DNA of 33,659 nt from Paracoccaceae bacterium. GTDB lineage: Bacteria; Pseudomonadota; Alphaproteobacteria; Rhodobacterales; Rhodobacteraceae. Both the position numbers and the translations under genes were made by a program. Positions 1 to 8,321 of the stretch are shown piece by piece. The notes below the pieces were generated by a model that saw only the letters and a program-made list of their open reading frames with translations, did not search any database and was not told the origin of the DNA. How positions within the stretch are numbered: position 1 is the first letter of the stretch; each line of letters begins with the position of its first letter. Where the stretch lies: NCBI GenBank assembly GCA_027069385.1, contig JALXER010000393.1:1-33659 (forward strand). Direction: 5' to 3'.

Positions 1-770
1 GCATCCACCCGATCAGCCAGGTCACAGAAGAAATCATCGCGATCTTTGCCGACCTTGGCTATGGCGTTGCCGAAGGCCCGCAGATCGAGGATGATTACCA
101 CAATTTCGACGCGCTCAACATCCCGCCCGAGCACCCCGCCCGGCAGGAATTCGACACCTTCTATATGCACCGCGCCGAGGGCGACAACCGCCCGCCCCAT
201 GTGCTGCGCACCCATACCAGCCCGGTGCAGATCAGGCATATGGAGCAGCACGGCGTGCCCTGCCGGATCATCGCACCGGGGCGGGTATACCGCTCGGATT
301 ACGACAACACCCACACGCCGATGTTCCATCAGGTAGAGGGGCTGGCGATTGATAAAGATATCTCTATGGCCAACCTGAAATGGACGCTGGAGGAATTCTG
401 CCGCGCGTTTTTCGAGGTCGATAACGTGGAGTTGAAGTTCCGCGCCTCGCATTTCCCGTTTACTGAGCCGAGCGCCGAGGTCGATATCCGCTGCTCATGG
501 GCCGGTGGGCAATTGAAAATAGGCGAGGGCGATGACTGGATGGAAATTCTGGGCAGCGGCATGGTGCACCCGAAGGTGCTTTCGGCGGCCGGTGTGGACC
601 CCGAGGCGTATCAGGGCTTTGCCTTTGGCATGGGCATTGACAGGCTGGCGATGCTGAAATACGGCATTCCCGATTTGCGGGCGTTCTTTGACAGTGACCT
701 GCGCTGGTTACGGCATTACGGCTTTGCGAGTCTGGATGTGCCGAATATGCGGGGGGGGATATCAAAGTGA
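1..770 (+). CDS. pheS: phenylalanine--tRNA ligase alpha subunit, 5'-truncated
   Basis: Catalytic alpha subunit of the (alpha-beta)2 phenylalanyl-tRNA synthetase, a cytoplasmic enzyme that charges tRNA-Phe. The frame is open from base 3 to the TGA at 768-770, so about 255 residues of the C-terminal catalytic core are present and the N-terminal coiled-coil arm lies outside the window. Visible class II aminoacyl-tRNA synthetase signatures are the HPI..V..EI start of the core, the motif 2 region ([10 protein letters not shown] followed by GRVYRSD), the FHQVEG segment and the motif 3 region ending in [14 protein letters not shown]. It lies upstream of pheT on the same strand, but the 342-bp spacer is far longer than in most pheST operons and carries palindromic repeats. 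Identification is secure. Confidence 0.97.
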   Translation, partial: IHPISQVTEEIIAIFADLGYGVAEGPQIEDDYHNFDALNIPPEHPARQEFDTFYMHRAEGDNRPPHVLRTHTSPVQIRHMEQHGVPCRIIAPGRVYRSDYDNTHTPMFHQVEGLAIDKDISMANLKWTLEEFCRAFFEVDNVELKFRASHFPFTEPSAEVDIRCSWAGGQLKIGEGDDWMEILGSGMVHPKVLSAAGVDPEAYQGFAFGMGIDRLAMLKYGIPDLRAFFDSDLRWLRHYGFASLDVPNMRGGISK

Positions 771-812
771 ACGAACAAATTGTGAGTTGAAGGACCGGCC
801 ACCAGTTGTTTT

Positions 813-836
813 GTAGGGTGGGTGCTTGCACCCACC
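813..836 (+). repeat. palindromic intergenic repeat, copy 1 of 3
   Basis: 24-nt unit starting GTAGGGTGGGTGC and containing a near-perfect palindrome (GGTGGGTGC then TT then GCACCCACC). It is identical to the copy at 973-996 and has one difference from the inverted copy at 1019-1042. It is a REP-like hairpin element between pheS and pheT. Confidence 0.85.
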
Positions 837-972
837 ACCCCCTCTATTGCTCAACAAAGATGCGCGGGGATCACGCTCCCTGCCGCTTTGCCGTCTTTTC
901 GTACACCGCATCACGATTGCGCATGCCTTAACCGTGCACCGGCTTTTGACGATCTTGCGCATCAAAGCAAGC

Positions 973-996
973 GTAGGGTGGGTGCTTGCACCCACC
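973..996 (+). repeat. palindromic intergenic repeat, copy 2 of 3
   Basis: Identical to the 24-nt copy at 813-836 and in direct orientation. With the inverted copy 22 nt downstream it could also form one long hairpin with arms 973-996 and 1019-1042. Confidence 0.85.
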
Positions 997-1018
997 AATC
1001 ACAACCGGAATTCCGCAC

Positions 1019-1042
1019 GGTGGGTGCGAGCACCCACCCTAC
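1019..1042 (-). repeat. palindromic intergenic repeat, inverted copy 3 of 3
   Basis: Reverse complement of the 24-nt unit with one change in the central tip (CTTGC becomes CTCGC). It pairs with copy 2 as a large inverted repeat about 70 bp upstream of the pheT start. Confidence 0.85.
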
Positions 1043-1112
1043 AATCGCTCTTGGAAATTCGGGCCGGGTGCATTACACGTCAATTCAAATCGAATGACCC
1101 CGAGAGAGACCC

Positions 1113-3536
1113 ATGAAATTTACCCTGAACTGGCTCAAAACCCATCTGGACACCGAGGCAACGCTCGATGAAATAACCGAAGCGCTCACCGATCTGGGGT
1201 TGGAGGTCGAAGGGGTTGAAAACCCTGCCGACACATTGGGCGCGTTCCGGCTGTGCCGGGTGATCGAGGCCGTACAGCATCCCAATGCCGACCGGCTGCG
1301 CCTGTGTCGGGTCGAAACCTGGCCCGACGGCGAAAACGGCCGCACCGAAGAGGTGCAGGTGGTATGCGGCGCACCCAACGCGCGCACCGGTCTGGTCGGG
1401 GTTTTTGCGCCCGTAGGCTCTTATGTGCCGGGCATCGACCTGACCCTGAAAGCCGGCAAAATCCGCGATGTAGACAGCCTTGGCATGCTGTGTTCCGAAC
1501 GCGAACTGATGATCTCGGACGAGCATGACGGCATCATCGATCTACCCGCCGACGCGCCGCTGGGGGCGCGGTTTATCGACTATCTGGACCGCAACGATCC
1601 GGTGATCGACATTGCCATCACCCCCAACCGCCCCGATGCGCTGGGGGTGCGCGGCGTGGCAAGGGATCTTGCGGCCCGCGGGCTTGGCACATTGAAACCC
1701 GCCGCCACTGCCAGCGTTTCGGGCAGCTTTCCCTGCCCGATTACCGTCAGCATCGATGCGGATACGGCCAAGGATGCGCCGGTCTTTACCGGTCGGCTGA
1801 TCAAGGGGGTCAGGAACGGCCCCTCGCCGCAATGGTTGCAGGACCGGTTGCGCGCCATCGGTTTGCGCCCGATTTCGAAACTGGTCGATGTGACCAACTT
1901 TTTCACCTATGACCTGAACCGCCCGCTGCATGTGTTTGACGCCGATAAGGTGTCGGGCGATTTGCGGGTGCATTACGCAGCGGGTGGCGAGACGATAACC
2001 GCGCTTGACGATAACGACTATACGCTGGAACCCGGCATGATGGTGATTTCCGACGCCAACGGGCCGGAAAGCATCGCCGGAATCATGGGCGGTGCGGCAA
2101 CGGGTTGCAGCGATGAAACCGTCAATGTGTTCGTTGAAAGCGCCTATTGGGATCCGATCGCCATTGCCATGACCGGCCGCAAGCTGAAAATTAACTCGGA
2201 TGCGCGCTATCGCTTTGAACGCGGCGTTGATCCGGCCTTTACGCCGGTGGGGCTGGACCTTGCCAGCGCGATGATCCTTGACCTGTGCGGTGGCGAGACC
2301 TCGGAAATGGTGATTGCCGGTGCGGTTCCCGATACGGCGCGGTCCTATCGGCTTGACCCGCAACGGGTGGTGTCGCTGGTCGGGATGGAGATCGCAGAAT
2401 CCGAGCAGATTCGCATTCTGGAAACGCTGGGATTCACCGTTGACAGCGCCCTTGATGTCTCGGTGCCAAGCTGGCGCCCCGACGTGCAGGGTCAGGCGGA
2501 CCTGATCGAGGAAATCGCCCGCGTCGCCAGCTTGACCAAGCTGCAAGGCAAACCCATGGGTCGTAAGGCGCCGGGCGTGGCGCGTCCGGTGTTGACCCGC
2601 GCGCAAAACCGCCTGATGGGCCTGCGCCGCGCCATTGCGGCGCTCGGGTTCAACGAATGCGTGACCTACAGCTTTATCGACCAGAAATCCGCCGAGCTGT
2701 TTGGCGGGGGCGATGATGCGGTGCGGTTAAGCAACCCGATTTCTTCCGAGATGAGCCACATGCGCCCTGCCCTGATGCCCAGCCTGCTGCAGGCGGGCGC
2801 GCGCAATCAGGCGCGCGGCTTTGCCGATATGGCGCTGTTCGAAATCGGGCAGGGATTTGCCGGCCCCGAACCCGAGGACCAGCGTAATCTGGCCACCGGT
2901 ATTCGCATTGGCCAGACCGCGCCGCGCAACCCGCACGGCACCCGCCGTCCGGTTGACATGTTCGACGCCAAGGGCGATGCCGAAGCTGCTTTGGCAGCCA
3001 TCGGTGCGCCGGTGGGCAACCTGATGGTGCTGCGCAATGCGCCCGACTGGTTCCACCCCGGGCGCTCGGCGGTGCTGTCACTGGGGCCGAAAAATCCGCT
3101 GGCGGTATTTGGTGAACTGCACCCGAAAATCCTGTCGGAAATGGGGGTCAAAGGCCCGGCGGTGGGGTTCAGCATCTACCCCGACAACGTGCCCTATCCC
3201 AAGGCCAAAACCAAAACCCGCCCGGCGCTGGCGATCAACGATCTGCAAGCCGTGGAACGGGATTTCGCCTTTGTGGTCGATGCGGGGCTAGAGGTGGACA
3301 AACTGCTGAAAGCCGCCAAAGGGGCGGACAAGAAACTGATAGAGGCGGTCAGCCTGTTTGACGTATTCAGCGGCCCGAAGGCCGAGGCGCAGATGGGTAC
3401 AGGCAAGAAATCGGTGGCGATTTCCGTGCGCCTGCAACCGCTTGGCTCGACCCTGACCGACAAGGACATAGAGGCGGTATCGGCCGCAATTATTGCCAAG
3501 GTCGGCAAGGCAACCGGTGCCGAATTGCGTGGATAA
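1113..3536 (+). CDS. pheT: phenylalanine--tRNA ligase beta subunit
   Basis: Beta subunit of phenylalanyl-tRNA synthetase, 807 residues, full length for the bacterial family (about 790-810). The order is that of PheT: an N-terminal segment MKFTLNWLKTHLD, a tRNA-binding OB-fold (about 40-150, with VVCGAPNAR), the B3/B4 domain that edits mischarged Tyr-tRNA (about 210-390), the B5 domain (about 400-475), the catalytic-like core (about 490-690) and the C-terminal ferredoxin-fold anticodon-binding domain (about 710-807, with ERDFAFVV). The ATG follows a purine-rich stretch. It forms the functional enzyme with pheS upstream. A strong hairpin terminator lies just after the stop. No anomalies seen. 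Confidence 0.98.
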   Translation: MKFTLNWLKTHLDTEATLDEITEALTDLGLEVEGVENPADTLGAFRLCRVIEAVQHPNADRLRLCRVETWPDGENGRTEEVQVVCGAPNARTGLVGVFAPVGSYVPGIDLTLKAGKIRDVDSLGMLCSERELMISDEHDGIIDLPADAPLGARFIDYLDRNDPVIDIAITPNRPDALGVRGVARDLAARGLGTLKPAATASVSGSFPCPITVSIDADTAKDAPVFTGRLIKGVRNGPSPQWLQDRLRAIGLRPISKLVDVTNFFTYDLNRPLHVFDADKVSGDLRVHYAAGGETITALDDNDYTLEPGMMVISDANGPESIAGIMGGAATGCSDETVNVFVESAYWDPIAIAMTGRKLKINSDARYRFERGVDPAFTPVGLDLASAMILDLCGGETSEMVIAGAVPDTARSYRLDPQRVVSLVGMEIAESEQIRILETLGFTVDSALDVSVPSWRPDVQGQADLIEEIARVASLTKLQGKPMGRKAPGVARPVLTRAQNRLMGLRRAIAALGFNECVTYSFIDQKSAELFGGGDDAVRLSNPISSEMSHMRPALMPSLLQAGARNQARGFADMALFEIGQGFAGPEPEDQRNLATGIRIGQTAPRNPHGTRRPVDMFDAKGDAEAALAAIGAPVGNLMVLRNAPDWFHPGRSAVLSLGPKNPLAVFGELHPKILSEMGVKGPAVGFSIYPDNVPYPKAKTKTRPALAINDLQAVERDFAFVVDAGLEVDKLLKAAKGADKKLIEAVSLFDVFSGPKAEAQMGTGKKSVAISVRLQPLGSTLTDKDIEAVSAAIIAKVGKATGAELRG

Positions 3537-3550
3537 ACAAACCGGCAAAA

Positions 3551-3588
3551 CCCCGCACAAACCGGCACTTTGAAGGGTTTGTGCGGGG
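3551..3588 (-). terminator. hairpin terminator between convergent pheT and the peptidoglycan-binding gene
   Basis: A perfect 13-bp stem (3551-3563 with 3576-3588, CCCCGCACAAACC and its complement) with a 12-nt loop. Read on the minus strand the stem is followed by TTTT, so it is a canonical terminator for the gene ending at 3605. On the plus strand it lies 15 bp after the pheT stop without a good U tract. It probably serves both convergent genes. Confidence 0.8.
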
Positions 3589-3604
3589 CGGCTTAGGGCA
3601 AGCG

Positions 3605-4252
3605 CTATTCTTTTTCTATCTTCGACTTCAGCGCGGCAACACCTTTTTGAAACAACTTCAGATCGCCAATTGTTTTATTGGCTCCATCTGTGATTTCTGC
3701 GCGTTTTTTGTCATTTGAAATGTCATCATCAATCTTGAGCATTGCTTTTTGAAGCTCTTTGATCTTGGCAGGATCCCGGGTCTTATTATACTCCTTCATA
3801 ACCTTGTCTGCTTCGGCAGCTGCCTTGGCCACCGCTGACTCTGTCTGTTTCAGGTGTTCCTTTTGGCGCGCTTCAAACATTTTTTGCCGTTTTAACAAAA
3901 CCTGTTTAAGCTTGTCTGTCTCCGAGGCTGATTGTGCAAACATAGCCGTGAATTTTGAAAACACCTTTTGGTTCCGAGCAATAAATTCGCGGCGCATTTT
4001 CAATGTATCGGTTATAGGATAAACCGTCAGTGCCTCGGGGCGGGGGCCGATATCCAGCACAAATGCCGTTATCTCGCCAACAACCCCGTCCACTTTCAGC
4101 TTTTTGGTTTTCTGGAACCCCTTCACCCCTGCATCGGTTTTCGGCCCGAATATCCCGTCAACCTTCAACTTGGGGGATGCACCGTTTTTGTTCAACGCGG
4201 TTTGCAGTTGCTCTACCGGTTTACCCTTGGAGCCTTTTTTTAAAGTCGCCAT
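3605..4252 (-). CDS. peptidoglycan-binding domain protein with long helical C-terminus
   Basis: 215 residues. The N-terminal 65 or so residues match the peptidoglycan-binding domain-1 fold: GSKGKPVEQLQTALN, then VDGIFGPKTDAGVKGFQ and a second VDGVVGE element. From about residue 80 the protein is highly charged and Lys/Glu/Gln-rich, with heptad-like spacing, and is probably a long coiled coil. There is no signal peptide or transmembrane segment, so how it reaches the wall is unclear. The ATG has a good ribosome site (aaaggaaag). It is a single gene on the opposite strand to its neighbours, with lower GC than the flanking pheT and mscL, which hints at a different origin. The domain call is firm; the function is unknown. 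Confidence 0.8.
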   Translation of the reverse strand: MATLKKGSKGKPVEQLQTALNKNGASPKLKVDGIFGPKTDAGVKGFQKTKKLKVDGVVGEITAFVLDIGPRPEALTVYPITDTLKMRREFIARNQKVFSKFTAMFAQSASETDKLKQVLLKRQKMFEARQKEHLKQTESAVAKAAAEADKVMKEYNKTRDPAKIKELQKAMLKIDDDISNDKKRAEITDGANKTIGDLKLFQKGVAALKSKIEKE

Positions 4253-4451
4253 CTACTTTCCTTTTAAAAACTATCGTCGGAAATATGTACCCGACAGGGC
4301 TTACCTTATAGCAGACCACGTTATTTTCAAGATTTAGACAGTAAACGGGCAGCATGGCCGTTGTGGCAAAGGTGAATCAGGTTTCCCCGCACGCCCCGGC
4401 CTTGAATGCGCCAAATATGTCGCGAAACCTTGCCGCTTTCCGGCGGTAAGT

Positions 4452-4479
4452 TTGACGTTTTCCCTACATCTGGTATGAT
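4452..4479 (+). promoter_or_regulatory. predicted sigma-70 promoter of mscL
   Basis: TTGACG at 4452-4457 and TATGAT at 4474-4479, separated by 16 nt. A TG at 4471-4472 gives an extended -10. The predicted transcript would start near 4486, giving a leader of about 25 nt before the mscL ATG. It matches the consensus better than most sites in the window, but the call rests on sequence alone. Confidence 0.55.
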
Positions 4480-4510
4480 ACGGGTGGAGCAAACACTAAA
4501 GAGGGACACT

Positions 4511-4939
4511 ATGCTTAAAGAATTCAAGGACTTTATTGCCAAGGGCAATGTCATGGACATGGCTGTTGGTATCATCATCGGCGCGGCGTTTACCGCCATC
4601 GTCAAATCACTGGTTGCCGATCTGATCAACCCGTTTATCAGCCTGTTTACCGGCGGGATCGACTTTACCAACTTGTTCGTCATTCTTGGCGAAGGTGAAT
4701 TTGCAACGCTGGCCGAGGCACAGGATGCGGGCGCGGCGGTATTCGCCTATGGCTCGTTTATCATGGCGGTAATCAACTTCCTGATCGTCGCTTTTGTGGT
4801 GTTCATGCTGGTTAAAATGGTGAACAAGGCCAAGGCAGCCGCCGAAGGCCCGGCCGAGGAACCGGCACCGGAAGAACCCAAAGGCCCGACACAAGAAGAA
4901 CTGCTGGCCGATATCCGCGATCTGCTGAAAGCAAAATAA
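4511..4939 (+). CDS. mscL: large-conductance mechanosensitive channel
   Basis: 142 residues, typical MscL length. It forms a homopentameric inner-membrane channel that opens under membrane tension during hypo-osmotic shock. The start [27 protein letters not shown] contains the amphipathic N-terminal helix and the first transmembrane segment with its small-residue gate. A second transmembrane segment lies around residues 77-100, and the C-terminus is an acidic/Pro-rich linker followed by the short helical bundle ([14 protein letters not shown]). The ATG is preceded by agaggga. An upstream open extension exists, but the family N-terminus and the ribosome site fix the start here. It is monocistronic, between a predicted promoter and a terminator. 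Confidence 0.97.
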   Translation: MLKEFKDFIAKGNVMDMAVGIIIGAAFTAIVKSLVADLINPFISLFTGGIDFTNLFVILGEGEFATLAEAQDAGAAVFAYGSFIMAVINFLIVAFVVFMLVKMVNKAKAAAEGPAEEPAPEEPKGPTQEELLADIRDLLKAK

Positions 4940-4963
4940 ACCGGAGCGTTTGTCAACGCCAAG

Positions 4964-4995
4964 GGGCGCGGGCCGGCATGGTCCGCGCCCTTTTT
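4964..4995 (+). terminator. intrinsic terminator of mscL
   Basis: GGGCGCGG (4964-4971) pairs with CCGCGCCC (4983-4990) around an 11-nt loop, followed directly by TTTTT. It sits 25 bp after the mscL stop. Confidence 0.85.
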
Positions 4996-5053
4996 GCTTG
5001 CCTATCCCGCGCAAAGGCGTACCCTTGGCCCATGGGTAAAAGGGGTTCAGGTA

Positions 5054-5692
5054 GTGCGGGCTGCATTATTCTTTCTTGCGGTAACCACGCTGCTTTTCGG
5101 GTGCGAAGAACCACCCCTGCCCCGTTGCGCGCAGGCCAATTGCATCGCGCTGACCTTTGACGACGGGCCGGGGCCCTATACGGCGGTGTTGCTCGATATG
5201 CTGCGCGACCAGAACGCCCACGCCACGTTTTTCGTGTTGGGCGAACGGGTAGAGCGCAACCCCGAACTGGTGGCGCGCATGATTGCCGAGGGGCATCAGG
5301 TGGGCAACCATTCCTGGAACCATCCAATTTTTCCGCAGCTTTCGGCGGCACAGATCAACCTGCAGATTTCGCGCACCAACGCCGCGATTGCAGCCGCGGC
5401 CAACGGCTATGTCCCCGAGGTTTTCCGCCCCCCTTATGGCAGTTTCAGCGCCCGGGTCGCGGCGATTGTGCCTTATGTTCCGATTGGCTGGGATATCGAC
5501 ACCCGCGACTGGGAAAACCGCAACACCGCCACCATCACCCGTCTGGCCGAGCGCGCGCGCCCCGGCAGCATCATCCTGATGCACGATATCAACCTGCCCA
5601 GCATCCGCGCCATCCCCGCCATTCTGGCCGAACTGCGCGCGCGTGGCTTTGTCTTTGCCACCGTGTCCGAGCTGGCCTATCAATCAAGGTAA
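5054..5692 (+). CDS. NodB-type polysaccharide deacetylase lipoprotein
   Basis: A carbohydrate esterase family 4 enzyme, expected to remove N- or O-acetyl groups from a cell-envelope glycan. GTG at 5054 is the preferred start: AGGGG lies 8 nt upstream and the product begins with a lipoprotein signal (MRAALFFLAVTTLLFGC, lipobox Cys near residue 17). An in-frame ATG at 4994 lies inside the mscL terminator and would spoil the signal. All CE4 motifs are present in this numbering: TFDDGPG (Asp36, Asp37), the metal motif His86-S-W-N-His90, RPPYG, WDIDTRDW and the LMHD motif near the C-terminus. The exact substrate cannot be told. It lies 9 bp upstream of the hydrolase gene and is probably co-transcribed with it. 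Confidence 0.9.
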   Translation: MRAALFFLAVTTLLFGCEEPPLPRCAQANCIALTFDDGPGPYTAVLLDMLRDQNAHATFFVLGERVERNPELVARMIAEGHQVGNHSWNHPIFPQLSAAQINLQISRTNAAIAAAANGYVPEVFRPPYGSFSARVAAIVPYVPIGWDIDTRDWENRNTATITRLAERARPGSIILMHDINLPSIRAIPAILAELRARGFVFATVSELAYQSR

Positions 5693-5701
5693 GAGGCACC
5701 C

Positions 5702-6799
5702 ATGCGTAAAACCGGTTTCTTTTTTGACGAGCAATGTTTCTGGCATTCGGGCGGCAACTATGCCCTGACCGCGCCGGTGGGCGGGCTGGTGCAGCCGCTT
5801 GCTGCGGGTGGTCTGCCGGAAAACCCCGAGACCAAACGCCGCCTGAAAAACCTGCTGGAGGTCAGCGGGCTGATGCGCGACCTGCACCCGCAAGGGGCCG
5901 AACCGGCCAGCCGTGACACGCTGCTTGGCGTGCATCCGGCATCCTATCTGGATGCGTTCAAAGCCCAAAGCGATGCGGGCGGTGGTGAAATCGGCCTGCG
6001 CACGCCTTTTGGCGCGGGGGGATACGAAATTGCCACGCAATCGGCGGGGCTGGTGATCGGCGCGGTGCGGGCGGTGCTGGAAGGCCGGCTCGACAATGCC
6101 TATGCCCTGTCGCGCCCGCCCGGTCACCATTGCCTGCCCGACTGGTCCAACGGGTTTTGCCTGCTGGCCAATATCGCCATTGCCATTCAGGCCGTGCAGC
6201 CGCTGCGCGTCGCGGTGGTGGACTGGGATGTGCATCATGGCAACGGCACCGAAACCATATTCTATGACCGCGATGATGTGCTGACCATCTCGATCCATCA
6301 GGAACACAACTATCCGCTGGATAGCGGCGGTGTGGCCGATACCGGCAGCGGCGCGGGCGAGGGCTTTAACATGAACATCCCGTTGCCGCCGGGCGCGGGG
6401 CATGACGCCTATCTGTACGCGATGGAACGGCTGGTTCTGCCGCGACTGGCGGGGTTCAAGCCCGACCTGATCATCGTCGCCTGCGGGTTTGATGCCTCGG
6501 GGGTGGACCCGCTGTCGCGTATGCTGTGCAGCGCCGAAACCTTTCGCCACCTGACCCGCGCCGTGATGCAGGCCGCCGATACCCTGTGCGACGGGCGCCT
6601 GGTGATGGCGCACGAGGGCGGCTATTCCGAGGTGCATGTACCGTTTTGCGGCCACGCGGTTTTGCAGGAAATGAGCGGATCAACCATCGATGCGGGTGAT
6701 GCTCTGGGGGCGCGGATTGCGGGGCAGCAGCCCAACGCGGCCATGCAGGCGGTCTATCGCGACATTATTCAGGGCTATGCCAAGGGGTTCGGGTTGTGA
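5702..6799 (+). CDS. class II histone deacetylase-like amidohydrolase
   Basis: 365-residue member of the arginase/deacetylase fold (HDAC, acetoin utilisation and acetylpolyamine amidohydrolase superfamily). These zinc enzymes remove acyl groups from amines such as polyamines or lysine side chains. Visible signatures are SRPPGHH (His142-His143 pair), the zinc ligands in WDVHHGNGT (Asp176, His178), the third ligand in CGFDAS (Asp264) and HEGGYS near the C-terminus. The start FFFDEQCFWHSGG is characteristic of bacterial class II HDAC-like proteins. The ATG is preceded by aagaggcaccc. The following GNAT gene overlaps its stop, giving an acyl-removal/acyl-transfer pair. The bacterial substrate is unknown. 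Confidence 0.9.
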   Translation: MRKTGFFFDEQCFWHSGGNYALTAPVGGLVQPLAAGGLPENPETKRRLKNLLEVSGLMRDLHPQGAEPASRDTLLGVHPASYLDAFKAQSDAGGGEIGLRTPFGAGGYEIATQSAGLVIGAVRAVLEGRLDNAYALSRPPGHHCLPDWSNGFCLLANIAIAIQAVQPLRVAVVDWDVHHGNGTETIFYDRDDVLTISIHQEHNYPLDSGGVADTGSGAGEGFNMNIPLPPGAGHDAYLYAMERLVLPRLAGFKPDLIIVACGFDASGVDPLSRMLCSAETFRHLTRAVMQAADTLCDGRLVMAHEGGYSEVHVPFCGHAVLQEMSGSTIDAGDALGARIAGQQPNAAMQAVYRDIIQGYAKGFGL

Positions 6800-7344
6800 T
6801 CACAACCGAGCGCCTGAATCTGGTTCCGATGGGCGCGCAACATCTGGACGGGCTGGCCGCCATGAACGCCGACCCTGCGGTGATGGAGCATTTCCCCGAT
6901 GTGATGACCCGCGCGCAATCCGCCGCGCAACTGGACCGCATGCAGGCCCATTGGGCCGCGCACCAGATGGGGCTGTTCGCGCTGATTTCCAGCCAAACCG
7001 GTGCCTTTCTCGGCTTTACCGGCCTGACCCACCCGGGCTATGAAACCCCGTTCACCCCGTGCGTCGAGGTCGGCTGGCGGCTGCACCCTGCGGCGTGGGG
7101 CAAAGGGTTGGCGCACGAGGCCGCGACCGCCTGTCTGGACTGGGGCTTTGGCGCGCTGGACCTGCACGAAATCGTCAGCTTTACCGCGCGGGCCAACACG
7201 CGCTCGATCCGGCTGATGCAACGCCTGCACATGCAAACCGACCAGACCGAAGATTTCGAACACCCGATGCTGGAAATCGGCCACCGGCTAAGCTGGCATG
7301 TGCTCTATCGGCTTGACAGGGCACGGTTTCAGGCGTGTAGATAG
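6796..7344 (+). CDS. GNAT family N-acetyltransferase (RimJ/RimL type)
   Basis: 182 residues with the Acetyltransf_3 layout. The start TERLNLVPM is typical of RimJ/RimL-like proteins, and the acetyl-CoA-binding region includes VGWRLHPAAWGKGLAHEA, where the Q/R-x-x-G-x-G/A loop appears as AWGKGLA. The C-terminal strand pattern SFTARANTRSIRLMQRLHM is characteristic. The start is GTG at 6796, overlapping the upstream TGA (GTGA), which implies translational coupling to the deacetylase-like gene. The substrate could be a protein N-terminus or a small amine. The family call is firm, the substrate unknown. Confidence 0.88.
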   Translation: MITTERLNLVPMGAQHLDGLAAMNADPAVMEHFPDVMTRAQSAAQLDRMQAHWAAHQMGLFALISSQTGAFLGFTGLTHPGYETPFTPCVEVGWRLHPAAWGKGLAHEAATACLDWGFGALDLHEIVSFTARANTRSIRLMQRLHMQTDQTEDFEHPMLEIGHRLSWHVLYRLDRARFQACR

Positions 7345-7367
7345 AGCAGCAAAAAACAGGAGGCCCA

Positions 7368-8063
7368 ATGAACAAGATTTACCAAACCGCAAGCGCCGCG
7401 CTGGAGGGCACGTTGTTTGACGGCATGCTGATTGCCGCCGGTGGCTTTGGCCTGTGTGGCATCGCCGAGGACCTGATGGAGGGCATCCGCAACGCCGGTG
7501 TCAAAGACCTGACCGTCGCCAGCAACAATGCCGGTGTAGACGGCTGGGGGCTGGGGCAATTGCTCGAAACCCGCCAGATCAAAAAGATGATCAGTTCCTA
7601 TGTGGGCGAGAACGAGGAATTCATGCGCCAGTATCTAAGCGGTGAACTGGAGCTGGAGTTTTCACCCCAGGGCACCTTGGCCGAACGCATGCGCGCCGGC
7701 GGGGCCGGCATCCCGGGGTTTTATACGCCAACCGGCGTGGGCACGGTGATTGCCGAGGGCAAAGAAGTAAAGGAATTCAACGGCAAGACCTATATTATGG
7801 AAGAAGGGATTTTTGCCGATCTGTCGATCGTCAAGGCATGGAAGGCCGACGAGCAGGGTAACTTGGTTTATCGCAAAACCGCGCGCAATTTTAACCCCAA
7901 CGCCGCCACCTGCGGCAAGATCTGCATCGCCGAGGTCGAGGAAATCGTGCCCACAGGCTCGCTCGACCCCGACCTGATCCACACGCCGGGGATATTCGTC
8001 AACCGGATCATCCTGAGCAAAGCCGAGAAAAAGATAGAGAAAGTAACCACAAGAACCGCATAA
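7368..8063 (+). CDS. scoA: 3-oxoacid CoA-transferase subunit A
   Basis: 231-residue alpha subunit of a family I CoA-transferase, most likely succinyl-CoA:acetoacetate CoA-transferase, which activates acetoacetate in ketone-body or polyhydroxybutyrate turnover. Recognisable segments are the start FDGMLIAAGGFGLCGIAEDL, the glycine-rich GAGIPGFYTPTGVGT loop, and TARNFNPNAAT followed by VEEIVPTGSLDPDLIHTPGIFV. A strong ribosome site (caggagg) precedes the ATG. The B subunit is downstream, separated by a 74-residue gene. A 3-oxoadipate (PcaI-type) specificity cannot be excluded from sequence alone, but no aromatic-degradation genes are nearby. Confidence 0.93.
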   Translation: MNKIYQTASAALEGTLFDGMLIAAGGFGLCGIAEDLMEGIRNAGVKDLTVASNNAGVDGWGLGQLLETRQIKKMISSYVGENEEFMRQYLSGELELEFSPQGTLAERMRAGGAGIPGFYTPTGVGTVIAEGKEVKEFNGKTYIMEEGIFADLSIVKAWKADEQGNLVYRKTARNFNPNAATCGKICIAEVEEIVPTGSLDPDLIHTPGIFVNRIILSKAEKKIEKVTTRTA

Positions 8064-8092
8064 CCGTAACCCGTATCAGAAAGGTGGACCCC

Positions 8093-8317
8093 ATGAACCG
8101 GGATCAATACGCAGCCCTGCCGAAATTTATCAAGGCACGCACCGAGGAATACCTCAAACTGGCAAAAACCCTTTCCGATGACTGGTACGGCATGGACCGC
8201 GAGGACGAAGTGCATTTGCTAACCGTGCAACTGGCCGCCGCGATGATGAACATGGATTCCGCCGAGGTGATCGCCTCGCAAATCGCGGAATTCTCCAAGC
8301 AACTGAACACGAGGTAA
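8093..8317 (+). CDS. small conserved-looking protein between scoA and scoB
   Basis: 74 residues, soluble, predicted mainly helical, with no recognised domain. It starts [23 protein letters not shown] at 8093 is chosen because an AAGG site sits 8 nt upstream; a GTG three codons earlier would use the ribosome site itself. It fills the space between the two CoA-transferase subunit genes, 29 bp after scoA and only 4 bp before scoB, so it must be translated from the same mRNA. A role in assembly or regulation of the transferase, or of the linked acetoacetate pathway, is possible but unproven. Confidence 0.75.
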   Translation: MNRDQYAALPKFIKARTEEYLKLAKTLSDDWYGMDREDEVHLLTVQLAAAMMNMDSAEVIASQIAEFSKQLNTR

Positions 8318-8321
8318 CCCG

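Larger units (their letters stand above)
771..1112. other. pheS-pheT intergenic region with three palindromic repeats, no gene seen
   Basis: This 342-bp spacer separates two genes that are normally almost contiguous. I see no credible coding sequence; the short open frames in it have no ribosome site or recognisable product. It holds three copies of a 24-nt palindromic unit, listed separately. pheT is preceded by a purine run (gagagaga at 1101-1108) just before its ATG. Confidence 0.75.

Noticed and set aside
813-1042. Possible CRISPR array between pheS and pheT
   Set aside because: Only three copies, unequal spacing (136 and 22 nt), one copy inverted, no cas genes; palindromic REP-like elements fit better.
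4994-5053. Upstream ATG start for the deacetylase lipoprotein
   Set aside because: It lies in the U tract of the mscL terminator and would bury the lipoprotein signal; GTG 5054 has a proper ribosome site.
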